DNA of 64,000 nt from Streptomyces sp. CB01373 (GCF_002803075.1 NZ_NNBK01000009.1:163704-227703), one strand, 5' to 3'; positions 43,263-52,971 are shown, counted from the first letter of the stretch. Notes: generated from the letters alone by a model not told the origin. Program-made: numbers and translations.

Positions 43263-45301
43263 GCCTGGCCTCCGTCCTGGCCGTAGGGGTCGTGCGGTGC
43301 CGGGGTGTCGAACGCGGAGGGGTGGACGCCGCCGGCGCCCGGACCCGCCTGGTGCGGAATGCGCGGCTCGTCGGCGTCCTGCTCGGCCTCGCCCGCCGCG
43401 GAGTGCGCCTCGCGTTCGGTGACGACCTCCTTGACTGCCTGGAGGACGCCGCGGTAGCCCGTGCAGCGGCACAGGTTGCCGCACAGCGCCTGGCGGGTCT
43501 CCAGCTCCGTCGGGTCCGGGTTGCCCTCCAGCAGGTCGTGCACGGTCATCGCCATGCCGGGCACGCAGAAGCCGCACTGCACCGCGCCGCACCGGGCGAG
43601 CGCCCGCTGCACGTCCGAGGGCTGACCGTCCACGGCCAGTCCCTCGACCGTGCGCACCTCGCTGCTCGCCGCGGTGACCGCGGGCACCAGGCAGGAGGCG
43701 ACCAGGCGTCCGTCGACCTGCACGTTGCAGGCGCCGCACTCGCCCTGCGAGCAGCCGTCCTTGGCGCCCGCGAGCCCGAGCCGCTCGCGCAGCACGTACA
43801 GCAGCGACTCGCCGATCCAGGCGTCGGTGACGGGCCGGTCCGCGCCGTTGACGCGCAGCACGTACGAGGCGAGCGGGTGCTCGTCCTGCGGGGCCGCGGA
43901 AGGCGGGGCGTCCTGGGTGGCGGCGTCCGCGTCGTCGGGGGTCGCGGAGCCGGAGTCCGTGGCGGGCTCGTCGGCGGCCCCGGAGGGCGGTTGGGCGTCC
44001 TCGGCCTGGCCGGGCCGCGCGGGGCGCCCGGTGGGCCCCTCGGCGGCCTTGACGGGCCCTCGGCCGTCCTCGCCCGCGCCGGAAGCCGGGGACTCGGGCC
44101 GGGACGACGAGTCCTGAGCGCCTCGCTCCGCTCGGAGTTGGGCCTCCCGCGCCGCCGGGGCACCGCTGCCGTGCCGTTGGGCGGCGTCCGCGCCGGGTCC
44201 GGTCACGGCCGGCGGCAACGGTCCGGCCGAGGCGGCCCGCGGCCCGGATCCCCCGGCCGCGCGCCCGCCCTCCGCCGGACGGCCGTCCAGGCGGCCCGCG
44301 CCCGACGCCGACGCGCCGTCCCCGTACATGCCTTCCGGCGTCCCGGCACCGTGCCCGCCCTCGCCTGGCCGCCCGGCCGGGAAGGCGCCCCCGGTCGGGC
44401 CGCCCGCGGCGGGAGCCCCGGGCATCCGCCCGTCTCCGCGCGTGCCGTACGCCGCGGCCCGGTAGGCCGCTTCAGCCGCCTCGGCGGCAGGCCCGCCGCC
44501 GCCCGGACGCCGCGCGTCCGTGGGCGCACCGGCCGCCCCGGCGCCGTGCGCGCCGGCCGGGAAGGCACCCCCGGTCGGGCCGCCCGCGGCGGGAGTCCCG
44601 GGCATCCGCCCGTCTCCGCGCGTGCCGTACGCCGCTTCGGCCGGGCCCGCACCGGGTCCGCCCGGGAATCCGGCGTCGGCCGGGCCGTTCTCGTAGGGGC
44701 CGGGGTCCCCGGAATCGGGCCGGGGGCGGCTCCAGGCCTGGCCGACCTCCTCCGTTGCCCAGGGGGCGGCCGCGCCGCCGGGGAGGGTGGACGGAGGGGT
44801 GCCGCCCCACTGCTGGACCAGCGACGACGTGGTGAACTCGCCCGATTCGTCCGGGATGTCACCCCCGGCGACGGGGATCGACCACTGCCCGGTCACGTCC
44901 TGCCCGGAGCCGGGCGGGACCTGGCCCGTCCGGCCCTCGTCGAAGTGCCACTGCTGGGTGGCCTCCGGGCGATAGGTGAACCGGTCGTCCGCGCCCGCGT
45001 CCTGCGGCACCGCGTTGGGGTCGGGCCACTGGGCGCCCTGTGCGGGCGCGCCCGGCGCGGCCCAACCGCCGGGCGCCGCCGGGTCGGTGCCGTCCGCCGG
45101 GGCGGGCGTGACCGCTATCTGCGGCGGCACGTAGCCGTGGCCGGGCGCCGCGAGCGGACTGTGGGCGGCGAGGAGGGCGTCGATGCCGCCCTCGGGCAGC
45201 TTCACGAACGCGGTGGCGCCGTCGTCGTACTCGCCCTGCGGGAGCGGGTCCCATCGGCCGCCGCTGCCCGGCGCGCCCTCCGCGTGCTGATCGTCGGTCA
45301 C
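43259..45301 (-). CDS. XDH-family 2Fe-2S subunit with long disordered N-terminal extension
   Basis: A 680-residue protein. Residues ~478-640 form the two 2Fe-2S domains: CSQGECGACNVQVDGRLVASC (plant-type) and CGAVQCGFCVPGMAMTVHDLL with CGNLCRCTGYRG. They transfer electrons from the Mo site to FAD. The preceding ~475 residues are Pro/Gly/Ala/Gln-rich and contain a repeated unit (AAYGTRGDGRMPG and GGPTGGAFPAG) encoded by 180-base-spaced DNA repeats at 44381 and 44561. Normal small subunits are 150-200 residues. Its GTG overlaps the FAD-subunit stop in GTGA. Confidence 0.9.
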   Translation of the reverse strand: MTDDQHAEGAPGSGGRWDPLPQGEYDDGATAFVKLPEGGIDALLAAHSPLAAPGHGYVPPQIAVTPAPADGTDPAAPGGWAAPGAPAQGAQWPDPNAVPQDAGADDRFTYRPEATQQWHFDEGRTGQVPPGSGQDVTGQWSIPVAGGDIPDESGEFTTSSLVQQWGGTPPSTLPGGAAAPWATEEVGQAWSRPRPDSGDPGPYENGPADAGFPGGPGAGPAEAAYGTRGDGRMPGTPAAGGPTGGAFPAGAHGAGAAGAPTDARRPGGGGPAAEAAEAAYRAAAYGTRGDGRMPGAPAAGGPTGGAFPAGRPGEGGHGAGTPEGMYGDGASASGAGRLDGRPAEGGRAAGGSGPRAASAGPLPPAVTGPGADAAQRHGSGAPAAREAQLRAERGAQDSSSRPESPASGAGEDGRGPVKAAEGPTGRPARPGQAEDAQPPSGAADEPATDSGSATPDDADAATQDAPPSAAPQDEHPLASYVLRVNGADRPVTDAWIGESLLYVLRERLGLAGAKDGCSQGECGACNVQVDGRLVASCLVPAVTAASSEVRTVEGLAVDGQPSDVQRALARCGAVQCGFCVPGMAMTVHDLLEGNPDPTELETRQALCGNLCRCTGYRGVLQAVKEVVTEREAHSAAGEAEQDADEPRIPHQAGPGAGGVHPSAFDTPAPHDPYGQDGGQA

Positions 45302-46191
45302 GACAGCGCCCTCCCCAGTGCTCGTCGGGCCAGCGCGGCGACGGTGCGCCGCAGATGCAGTACGGCGGGCGGAAGCTGCTGCACGGAGCCGTCCTCGGCC
45401 GGGACCGGATCGGGGATGCAGGCAGCGGCCACGTACTCGCCGAAGGCGGTCTGCGCCTCCGGGACGATCACGCGGCCGGCGTCCCAGTCGATGAGCTGGG
45501 CCACCCAGTGCTCGGCGTCCAGCGGCCGCAGCGGCATCGGCGCTATGGCGCCCACCGCGCACCGCACCCCGCGCCGGGCGGGGTCGAGGACCAGCGCCAC
45601 GGACGCGACCGCGCGGCCCGGTCCGGTACGGCCGGTCGCCTTGAGGAAGACCTGGGGCGCGTGCAGCAGCGGCACGCGCACGAAGCCGATGAGCTCGCCC
45701 GCGCGGAGCATCTCCACGCCGGCCAGCAGGTGCGACACCGGGATCTCCCGGCGGGCTCCGCCCGGGCCCGCGATGATCAGGGTCGCCTCCAGGGCGGCCA
45801 GCACCGGCAGCGCGTCCCCCGTGGGGGCGGCGGAGGCGATGTTGCCGCCCAGGGTGCCCGCGTTGCGGATGTGCGGCGGGCCCGCGGCGCGCGCGGCGGC
45901 GGCCAGCGCCGGGATCAGGGCGGCGAAGTCGGGACGCCCCATGCGCGCGTGGGTGAGTCCGGCGCCGAGCAGCGCGTGGCCGTCCTGGTACTGCCAGCCG
46001 CGGATCTCGCTGATCCGGCCGAGCCCGACCAGCGCGGTGGGCCTGAGCTGCCCGGAGTTGACGGCGGTCATGAGGTCGGTACCGCCGGCCACGGGCACCG
46101 CCGCGGGCATGGCGGTGAGTGCCGCCACCGCCTCGTTCAGTGTCGTGGGCAGCGTGACGGCCTGCGCCGCCTGAGGTGCGTGCGTGGTCAA
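45298..46191 (-). CDS. XDH-family FAD-binding subunit
   Basis: A 297-residue flavoprotein subunit. FAD-contact motifs are VPVAGGTDLMTAV, GPPHIRNAGTLGGNIASAAPTGD and the GARREIPVSHLL region. It delivers electrons from the 2Fe-2S subunit to the acceptor. I choose a TTG start at 46191, since GAAGGGG lies about 10 bases upstream and the protein then begins TTHAPQAAQAVTLPTTL. First gene of the FAD-FeS-Mo operon, with 4-base overlaps at both junctions. Confidence 0.92.
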   Translation of the reverse strand: MTTHAPQAAQAVTLPTTLNEAVAALTAMPAAVPVAGGTDLMTAVNSGQLRPTALVGLGRISEIRGWQYQDGHALLGAGLTHARMGRPDFAALIPALAAAARAAGPPHIRNAGTLGGNIASAAPTGDALPVLAALEATLIIAGPGGARREIPVSHLLAGVEMLRAGELIGFVRVPLLHAPQVFLKATGRTGPGRAVASVALVLDPARRGVRCAVGAIAPMPLRPLDAEHWVAQLIDWDAGRVIVPEAQTAFGEYVAAACIPDPVPAEDGSVQQLPPAVLHLRRTVAALARRALGRALS

Positions 46192-46497
46192 AACCGGCTG
46201 CCCCTTCCCGCTGCCCCCGCTGGTCCCACCTGTGCTGCCGTACGGTACGTGCTGACAGGCCGGACGTGGCAACTCTGGCACATCTTCGCAGGGCCCGAAG
46301 ACAGGGGTCCGCTAGGTGGCATTCGCCCACCTCATCGGGGACATGGGCCGATTTGGCACGCCATCACCGGTGCGAGCGAATTCCCACTCTTCGCTGACTC
46401 TTGCGGACTTTTTCCGCCACCTGTTCGAGACGGCGGAAGCGGCGAGCGGGGCCGCGGACGGAACCGATCATCCCGCCGCCCCCGCGTACCCCGGCGG
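46192..46497. other. Intergenic region upstream of xdh operon
   Basis: 306 bases between the FAD-subunit start and the GH20 stop. It should contain the xdh promoter; I see no gene, RNA or strong operator, and no dre site. Confidence 0.5.
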
Positions 46498-48165
46498 CTA
46501 CCTCGACGGCGGAGGGCCCTCCAGAGGCCGCCCGAGGACGCCGGGGCGCCGCTGCCACGGGCGCGGCCCGGTGGGCGGCCGGTACCCGACTCCCAGGGCG
46601 TCCAGACGCCCGTAGTGGGCGGTCATCCGCCGCCCGAAATCCGCGAAGTCCCGTTCCGCCGGGGCGGGCAGGGCGCTCCAGGCGACCTCGGCGAACGCGG
46701 CCAGCCTGGGGAAGACCTGGTAGTCCACGCGTGCCTGATCCTCCATCACCTCGGTCCACACGTTGGCCTGCGTGCCCAGCACATGGCGGGCCTGCGCCTC
46801 GTCCAGCTCCGGAGGGACCGGCTCGAACCGGTAGACGTCCTCCAGGGTGCGCACGTAGCCGATCGGCACCGGCTCGTCCTCGCCCGGGGCCTGGCGGTGG
46901 TCCAGGTACACCTGCTGCTCGGGGCACATGACGACGTCGTGGCCGGCCCGCGCGGCCGCGATCCCGCCCGCGTACCCGCGCCAGGACGACACCGCGGCCC
47001 CCGACGCCAGGCCGCCCTCCAGGATCTCGTCCCAGCCGATCATCCTGCGCCCGCGCGCGGCGAGCCAGGCGTCGAAGTGGCCGATGAACCAGGACTGGAG
47101 CGCGTCCTCATCGGCCAGCCCGAGTTCCGCGATCCGCGTCTGCGCGGCCGGGGAGGCCCGCCACTGCTCCTTGGGGCACTCGTCGCCGCCGATGTGGAAG
47201 AAACTTGAGAACGCCGCGAAACCCGCGGATCCGGTGGAGGCCACAGCGTCCGCGGGGAACAGTTCGAGCAGTTCCTCGAAGACGCCCTCGTAGAAGCGCA
47301 GGGTGGCGTCGGTGGGGGCGAGGACGTTCGGGTTGACCCCCCAGTCGTCCCAGACGGTGAGGGCGGAGGTGTCGACGACGTCGGTGTTGCCGAGTTCCGG
47401 GTAGGCGGCGATGGCAGCCTGCGAGTGCCCGGGCACGTCGATCTCGGGGACGACGGCGATGTGCCGTTCGGCGGCGTACGCGACGATCTCGCGGATGTCG
47501 TCCTGGGTGTAGTGGCCGCCGTGCGGTTTGTCGTCCCACAGCGGGGACGCCCGGTGGCCGAATCTCGTCCGCGCCCGCCAGGAACCGACCTCCGTCAGCC
47601 TTGGGCACCGCTTGATCTCGACACGCCAGCCCTGGTCGTCCGTCAGGTGGAAGTGCAGCACGTTGAGTTTGTGCGCGGCCATCAGGTCGAGGTAGCGCAG
47701 GACGCCGTCCTTCGGCATGAAGTGGCGGGCCACGTCGAGCATCAGGCCGCGCCAGCGGAAGCGGGGGGCGTCCTCGATCACCCCCGCCGGGACCGCGTGG
47801 GCGGCGTCCGGCCGTACGGGGGCGCGCCGGAAGGCGTCGGGGCCGAGCAGCTGGCGCAGAGTCTGCGCACCCCAGAAGACCCCGGCCGGGGAGCCGCCGC
47901 GGATCTCGACGCCCCGCCCGGGCACGGCGGCGAGCCGGTACGCCTCGGGCTCCAGGGTGTCGTCCAGGCGCAGCCGTACGGAGTCCGGGTCGTCCTCGGC
48001 GCCGGGCGCAAGGGGCAGGCCGAGGGCCGCGCCGAGCGTGCCGCGCAGCCAGCGTTCGGTGCCGCCGGTGCCCTCGGCGGCCCACAGGGTGGTGCCCCGG
48101 TCGAGGGGGACGGCGCGGTCCGGGGAGCCGGCCGCGGCGCGCGGGGCCGGAATCACGTCGGTCAT
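46498..48165 (-). CDS. Beta-N-acetylhexosaminidase, GH20
   Basis: A 555-residue glycosidase. An N-terminal GH20b domain (about 1-150) precedes the catalytic barrel, which contains HFHLTDDQGWRVEIKRCP, EIDVPGHSQAAIAAYPE and the catalytic Asp-Glu pair D328-E329 in HIGGDECPKEQW; the Asp orients the substrate N-acetyl group in the substrate-assisted mechanism and the Glu is the acid. No signal peptide is visible, so it is probably cytoplasmic and cleaves imported chito-oligosaccharides, feeding the GlcNAc PTS above. Confidence 0.94.
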   Translation of the reverse strand: MTDVIPAPRAAAGSPDRAVPLDRGTTLWAAEGTGGTERWLRGTLGAALGLPLAPGAEDDPDSVRLRLDDTLEPEAYRLAAVPGRGVEIRGGSPAGVFWGAQTLRQLLGPDAFRRAPVRPDAAHAVPAGVIEDAPRFRWRGLMLDVARHFMPKDGVLRYLDLMAAHKLNVLHFHLTDDQGWRVEIKRCPRLTEVGSWRARTRFGHRASPLWDDKPHGGHYTQDDIREIVAYAAERHIAVVPEIDVPGHSQAAIAAYPELGNTDVVDTSALTVWDDWGVNPNVLAPTDATLRFYEGVFEELLELFPADAVASTGSAGFAAFSSFFHIGGDECPKEQWRASPAAQTRIAELGLADEDALQSWFIGHFDAWLAARGRRMIGWDEILEGGLASGAAVSSWRGYAGGIAAARAGHDVVMCPEQQVYLDHRQAPGEDEPVPIGYVRTLEDVYRFEPVPPELDEAQARHVLGTQANVWTEVMEDQARVDYQVFPRLAAFAEVAWSALPAPAERDFADFGRRMTAHYGRLDALGVGYRPPTGPRPWQRRPGVLGRPLEGPPPSR

Positions 48166-48304
48166 GCCCCCATGGGTAGCGCCGGCCGCGACGCGGCGCA
48201 ACGGGCGTTGCACATGGTGCACAGCCCGGCGACGGCACGGGCCCCCGGGGCGCGCCGGAGCGTGCCTCGGGGGCCCTGAGAGTCTCTGCCGAGCGGGGAG
48301 CCGG

Positions 48305-48586
48305 TTACTTCTTCTTGTCGTCGCCGCCTTCGCCGCCGCCTGTCATGGATTCGTAGATCTCTTTGCACATCGGGCAGACGGGGTACTTCTTCGGGTCGCG
48401 GCCAGGCACCCACACCTTGCCGCACAGCGCCACGACGGGCGTGCCGTCGAGGGCGCTCGCCATGATCTTGTCCTTCTGGACGTAGTGGGCGAAGCGCTCG
48501 TGGTCGCCGTCGCCGTGGGACACCTGCGGCGTCGGCTCGACGAGGGTCCCCGTACCAGTGCCGCGCTCGGGCTCGAGAGTGCTCAT
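48305..48586 (-). CDS. DUF3039 zinc-ribbon-like protein
   Basis: A 93-residue protein, actinobacterial only. The conserved block FAHYVQKDKIMASALDG and ALCGKVWVPGRDPKKYPVCPMC contains three cysteines that could bind zinc. The ends are Gly/Thr-rich and Lys-rich (GGDDKKK). DUF3039 proteins (sometimes associated with transcription or ribosome context) have no confirmed function. It is 28 bases from the YqgE gene and likely forms an operon with it. Confidence 0.85.
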   Translation of the reverse strand: MSTLEPERGTGTGTLVEPTPQVSHGDGDHERFAHYVQKDKIMASALDGTPVVALCGKVWVPGRDPKKYPVCPMCKEIYESMTGGGEGGDDKKK

Positions 48587-48614
48587 ACCGCAAGGGTACT
48601 GAAGGCCCCGGGCA

Positions 48615-49184
48615 TCAGTTGAGCGAAGGGTCGTCCGGGTATGTGGCGACCATCGCCAGTTCGCTGCGCTGGCGGCGCAGCACCTCGCGCCAGAGCCTCT
48701 CGGGGGCGGGGCAGGACACGTCGCCGGGTTCCGACTCGACGACGTACCAGGCTCCTTCCTCCAGCTCGTCCTCCAGCTGGCCGGGGCCCCAGCCGGCGTA
48801 TCCGGCGAAGATCCGCAGCGAGCCGAGGGCGGAGGCCAGCAGCTCGGGAGGTGCCTCCAGGTCGACGAGACCGATCGCGCCGTGCACCCGGCGCCAGCCC
48901 AGCGGGGCGCCCTCGCCGGAGCCGCCGGGGATGACGGCGACGCCGAGTGCGGAGTCCAGGGACACCGGGCCGCCCTGGAAGACGACGCCGGGTTCCCCGG
49001 CGAGGTCGGCCCAGCCCTCCAGGATGTCGCCCACGTCCACCGGCGTGGGACGGTTGAGGACGACACCGAGGGAGCCCTCCTCGTCGTGGTCGAGAAGGAG
49101 CACCACCGCGCGGTCGAAGTTCGGGTCCGCCAGGGCGGGCGTGGCCACGAGCAGCCGCCCTGTGAGCGAGGACACCTCGGTCAT
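48615..49184 (-). CDS. YqgE/AlgH family protein (UPF0301)
   Basis: A 189-residue protein of the DUF179 family. Characteristic segments are TGRLLVATPALADPNFDRAV, EGSLGVVLNRPT and VVFQGGPVSLDSALG. YqgE is a conserved cytoplasmic protein of uncertain role; in pseudomonads AlgH influences alginate. The ATG at 49184 is favoured over another three codons upstream. DUF3039 follows. Confidence 0.93.
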   Translation of the reverse strand: MTEVSSLTGRLLVATPALADPNFDRAVVLLLDHDEEGSLGVVLNRPTPVDVGDILEGWADLAGEPGVVFQGGPVSLDSALGVAVIPGGSGEGAPLGWRRVHGAIGLVDLEAPPELLASALGSLRIFAGYAGWGPGQLEDELEEGAWYVVESEPGDVSCPAPERLWREVLRRQRSELAMVATYPDDPSLN

Positions 49185-49457
49185 GCCAGACATGATCCCG
49201 CATCTTCCCTTCGCATGGGGAGCCAATCCGGCTACGGGGGTGAGCGCAGCTCACGGGACACGGAAGCGACCGGCGCACGGCGGGGGCGGTGACCGCACGT
49301 GCCCGGCGCTCAACGGCGCGTGTCGGTGCGGGATCATGAGCCAACCCCGGGTGCCGCGGACTTTCTGCAGGGGGGCGCACGGCGACTACCCTGTCTCTCC
49401 GGCCCCCTCCGCAGTGATCGGCCGGCCACCTGCCCACCTCATCGGAACGCGAGATAC

Positions 49458-50804
49458 ATGACCGTCAACGGCACTGACGACGTACTGCTTGTCCATGGCG
49501 GAACCCCGCTGGAGGGCGAGATCCGAGTCCGCGGTGCGAAGAACCTCGTACCGAAGGCCATGGTCGCCGCCCTGCTGGGCGGTGAACCAAGTCGCCTGCG
49601 CAACGTTCCGGACATCCGTGACGTGCGTGTCGTGCGCGGTCTGCTGCAACTGCACGGCGTGACGGTCCGTCCGGGTGACGAACCGGGCGAGCTGGTGCTC
49701 GACCCGACCCGGGTCGAGAGCGCCAACGTCGCCGACATCGACGCCCACGCGGGCTCGTCGCGTATTCCGATCCTGTTCTGCGGGCCGCTGCTGCACCGGC
49801 TGGGGCACGCGTTCATCCCCGGCCTGGGCGGCTGCGACATCGGCGGCCGGCCCATCGACTTCCACTTCGACGTGCTGCGGCAGTTCGGCGCGGTCATCGA
49901 GAAGCGGGACGACGGGCAGTACCTGGAGGCCCCGCAGCGGCTGCGCGGCACGAAGATCCGGCTGCCGTACCCGTCCGTCGGCGCGACCGAGCAGGTGCTG
50001 CTGACGGCCGTGCTGGCCGAGGGTGTCACCGAGCTGTCCAACGCGGCCGTGGAGCCGGAGATCGAGGACCTGATCTGCGTTCTGCAGAAGATGGGCGCGA
50101 TCATCGCGATGGACACCGACCGGACGATCCGGATCACGGGGGTGGAGAAGCTCGGCGGCTACGACCACCGGGCGCTTTCGGACAGGCTGGAGGCCGCGTC
50201 CTGGGCGTCGGCGGCGCTGGCCACCGAGGGCGACATCTACGTCCGCGGCGCGCAGCAGCGGTCGATGATGACCTTCCTGAACACCTACCGGAAGGTGGGC
50301 GGCGCGTTCCGGATCGACGACGAGGGCATCCGCTTCTGGCACCCGGGCGGCCAGTTGAAGTCCATAGCGCTGGAGACGGACGTGCACCCCGGTTTCCAGA
50401 CGGACTGGCAGCAGCCGCTGGTGGTGGCCCTGACCCAGGCCACGGGCCTGTCGATCATCCACGAGACGGTCTACGAGTCGCGTCTGGGCTTCACCTCCGC
50501 GCTCAACCAGATGGGCGCGCACATCCAGCTCTACCGCGAGTGCCTGGGCGGCTCCGACTGCCGCTTCGGCCAGCGCAACTTCCTGCACTCCGCGGTGGTG
50601 TCGGGGCCGACCCGGCTCCAGGGCGCCGACCTGGTCATCCCGGACCTGCGCGGCGGCTTCTCCTACCTGATCGCGGCCCTGGCGGCCCAGGGCACGTCCC
50701 GCGTCCACGGCATCGACCTGATCAACCGCGGCTACGAGAACTTCATGGAGAAGCTCGTGGAGCTCGGCGCCAAGGTGGAACTCCCGGGCCAGGCCCTCGG
50801 CTGA
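49458..50804 (+). CDS. murA: UDP-N-acetylglucosamine 1-carboxyvinyltransferase
   Basis: A 448-residue enzyme catalysing the first committed step of peptidoglycan synthesis (enolpyruvyl transfer from PEP to UDP-GlcNAc). The active-site cysteine targeted by fosfomycin is C126 in GLGGCDIGGRPIDFH, and the domain contains RGAKNLVPKAMVAALL at the N-terminus and DLRGGFSYLIAALAA in the second domain. It is transcribed divergently from yqgE and monocistronic. Confidence 0.96.
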   Translation: MTVNGTDDVLLVHGGTPLEGEIRVRGAKNLVPKAMVAALLGGEPSRLRNVPDIRDVRVVRGLLQLHGVTVRPGDEPGELVLDPTRVESANVADIDAHAGSSRIPILFCGPLLHRLGHAFIPGLGGCDIGGRPIDFHFDVLRQFGAVIEKRDDGQYLEAPQRLRGTKIRLPYPSVGATEQVLLTAVLAEGVTELSNAAVEPEIEDLICVLQKMGAIIAMDTDRTIRITGVEKLGGYDHRALSDRLEAASWASAALATEGDIYVRGAQQRSMMTFLNTYRKVGGAFRIDDEGIRFWHPGGQLKSIALETDVHPGFQTDWQQPLVVALTQATGLSIIHETVYESRLGFTSALNQMGAHIQLYRECLGGSDCRFGQRNFLHSAVVSGPTRLQGADLVIPDLRGGFSYLIAALAAQGTSRVHGIDLINRGYENFMEKLVELGAKVELPGQALG

Positions 50805-50872
50805 CCGGGGCTCCCGGCCGGGCCCCGGATGATCCGGTCGGCCCGGCGGGCGCCCGGGAGCGCGTACGACAG

Positions 50873-50902
50873 TGGGGCGGCCCCTGGTGAGGGGCCGCCC
50901 CA
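50873..50902 (+). terminator. Terminator after murA
   Basis: TGGGGCGGCCCCTGG-type palindrome with TGGGGCGGCCCC and GGGGCCGCCCCA as a 12-bp stem, 68 bases beyond the murA stop. Confidence 0.8.
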
Positions 50903-50937
50903 TTGGCGTTCAGTGGCCTGGAAGGACCGGCCTACAG

Positions 50938-50970
50938 CGTCTCGTGCGCCGTCCCGCGGCGCACGAGACG
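50938..50970 (-). terminator. Terminator after hupA
   Basis: CGTCTCGTGCGCC and GGCGCACGAGACG form a perfect 13-bp stem around GTCCCGC, immediately beyond the hupA stop. Confidence 0.85.
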
Positions 50971-50976
50971 GCTGGG

Positions 50977-51258
50977 TCACTTGCCCTTGGCCGCTTCCTT
51001 GAGCTTGCTGCCCGCGGAGACCTTCACGCTGTAGCCGGCCGGGATCTGGATCGGCTCGCCGGTCTGCGGGTTGCGAGCGGTGCGAGCGGCACGGTGGGTG
51101 CGCTCGAAGGTCAGGAAACCAGGGATGGTGACCTTCTCGTCCCCCTTGGAGACGATGTCGCCGACGACGTCGGCGAACGCGGCCAGCACGGCGTCGGCGT
51201 CCTTGCGGGTCACCTCGGCACGGTCGGCCAGCGCGGCCACCAGCTCACTGCGGTTCAT
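50977..51258 (-). CDS. hupA: DNA-binding protein HU (HupA type)
   Basis: A 93-residue nucleoid protein. It starts MNRSELVAALADRAEVTRKDAD and contains VTIPGFLTFERTHRAARTARNPQTGEPIQIPA, the beta-arm with the Pro tip that wedges into DNA. This short HU without a Lys-rich tail corresponds to S. coelicolor HupA (from memory SCO2950, next to murA and malic enzyme as here), the vegetative HU; the tailed HupS is sporulation-specific. Confidence 0.95.
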   Translation of the reverse strand: MNRSELVAALADRAEVTRKDADAVLAAFADVVGDIVSKGDEKVTIPGFLTFERTHRAARTARNPQTGEPIQIPAGYSVKVSAGSKLKEAAKGK

Positions 51259-51555
51259 GTTCTTACTCCCGTGTTCTTCTTGCCGTTGCGGCGAGGCCGC
51301 ATGTTGGGCACAGCGAAGCCGATGCTGCCAGGTTCCTCGGTGAGTCCCCGGACCCGGGTCCGTCGCCGAACCCTCGCGCCCAGGGAGGCATCCTGCCCCC
51401 ACCTGCGGCGCGAATGCCAATCCGGCACCCATAGGAGTCGTGAGAACACCCTTGGGAGTCACACGAAGAGATGCCCGAGCATGGCCGTCACGATAAGGCT
51501 CCGCCGGCGGCGGGGTGCTTCGCGACGCGCCGGTTTCCCGGCACCGTGGCAATCA

Positions 51556-52971
51556 TCACGCCGTCGCCGCCGTCTTCGCGGCCGCCTCCCGGACCGCTCC
51601 GGCCACCGCGCCGGCGACCTTGTCGTTGAAGACGCTCGGAATGATGTAGTTCGGGTTCAGCTCGTCCCCGGTGACCACGTCGGCCAGGGCCTGCGCGGCG
51701 GCCAGCATCATCTCCGTGTTGACGGTACGGGACTGCGCGTCCAGCAGGCCGCGGAAGACACCCGGGAAGACCAGCACGTTGTTGATCTGGTTGGGGAAGT
51801 CGGAGCGGCCGGTGGCCACAACTGCCGCTGTCTGACGGGCGATCGCCGGCTCCACCTCGGGGTCGGGGTTCGCGAGCGCGAACACGATCGCACCCTCCGC
51901 CATGGCGGCCACGTCGTCGCCGTCGAGCACGTTGGGCGCCGAGACGCCGATGAAGACGTCCGCGTCGTGCACGGCCTCCTTCAGAGTGCCGGTCAGGCCC
52001 TCCGGGTTGGTGTTGTCCGCGATCCAGCGCAGCGGGGAGTCCGGGGCGGCGCCGACGAGGTCCTCACGGCCGGCGTGCACCACGCCGTGGATGTCGGCGA
52101 CGACGGCGTTCTTCACGCCCGCGGCGAGCAGCAGGCGCAGGATCGCCGTACCGGCGGCGCCGGCGCCGGACATCACCACGCGCACGCTGTCGATCGACTT
52201 GCCGACCACGCGCAGCGCGTTGGTCAGCGAGGCGAGCACGACGATCGCGGTGCCGTGCTGGTCGTCGTGGAAGACGGGGATGTCGAGGGCCTCGCGCAGC
52301 CGGGCCTCGATCTCGAAGCAGCGGGGCGCGGAGATGTCCTCCAGGTTGATGCCCGCGAAGCCGGGGGCGATCGCCTTGACGATCTCGACGATCGCGTCGC
52401 TGTCCTGGGTGTCCAGGCAGATCGGCCAGGCGTCGATGCCGGCGAAGCGCTTGAAGAGGGCCGCCTTGCCCTCCATGACCGGCAGGGCGGCCTTGGGGCC
52501 GATGTTGCCCAGGCCGAGGACGGCCGAGCCGTCCGTCACGACCGCAACGGAGTTGCGCTTGATGGTCAGGCGCCGGGCGTCCTCGGGGTTCTCCGCGATC
52601 GCCATGCACACGCGGGCCACACCGGGGGTGTAGACCATGGACAGGTCGTCACGGTTGCGGATGGGGTGCTTGGACGCCATCTCGATCTTGCCGCCGAGGT
52701 GCATGAGGAACGTACGGTCCGAGACCTTGCCCAGCGTGACGCCCTCGATGCCGCGCAGCTTCTCGACGATCTCCTCGGCGTGGGCCGTCGAGGTGGCCGC
52801 GATGGTGACGTCGATACGGAGCCGCTCGTGGCCCGAAGCGGTGACGTCGAGGCCGGTCACCGAGCCTCCGGAGGACTCCACGGCCGTGGTGAGCTGCGAT
52901 ACGGCGGTTCCGCCCGCCGGCACCTCCAGACGGATGGTCATCGAGTAGGAGACGCTGGGCGCCGTTGCCAT
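51556..52971 (-). CDS. NAD(P)-dependent malic enzyme with N-terminal ACT domain
   Basis: A 471-residue enzyme decarboxylating malate to pyruvate. Residues ~7-85 form an ACT domain (MTIRLEVPAGGTAVSQLTTAVESSG), which usually senses an effector. The malic core has the Lys/Asp region TPGVARVCMAI, DGSAVLGLGNIGPKAALPVMEGK, the metal site FHDDQHGTAIVVLA and a dinucleotide site SGAGAAGTAILRLL. Cofactor preference cannot be decided confidently here. Similar to SCO2951 from memory. Confidence 0.95.
   Translation of the reverse strand: MATAPSVSYSMTIRLEVPAGGTAVSQLTTAVESSGGSVTGLDVTASGHERLRIDVTIAATSTAHAEEIVEKLRGIEGVTLGKVSDRTFLMHLGGKIEMASKHPIRNRDDLSMVYTPGVARVCMAIAENPEDARRLTIKRNSVAVVTDGSAVLGLGNIGPKAALPVMEGKAALFKRFAGIDAWPICLDTQDSDAIVEIVKAIAPGFAGINLEDISAPRCFEIEARLREALDIPVFHDDQHGTAIVVLASLTNALRVVGKSIDSVRVVMSGAGAAGTAILRLLLAAGVKNAVVADIHGVVHAGREDLVGAAPDSPLRWIADNTNPEGLTGTLKEAVHDADVFIGVSAPNVLDGDDVAAMAEGAIVFALANPDPEVEPAIARQTAAVVATGRSDFPNQINNVLVFPGVFRGLLDAQSRTVNTEMMLAAAQALADVVTGDELNPNYIIPSVFNDKVAGAVAGAVREAAAKTAATA

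Noticed and set aside
48166..48304. A dre site upstream of the GH20 gene
   Set aside because: No ACTGGTCT-type palindrome is visible, so direct DasR control of this gene is not supported by sequence.
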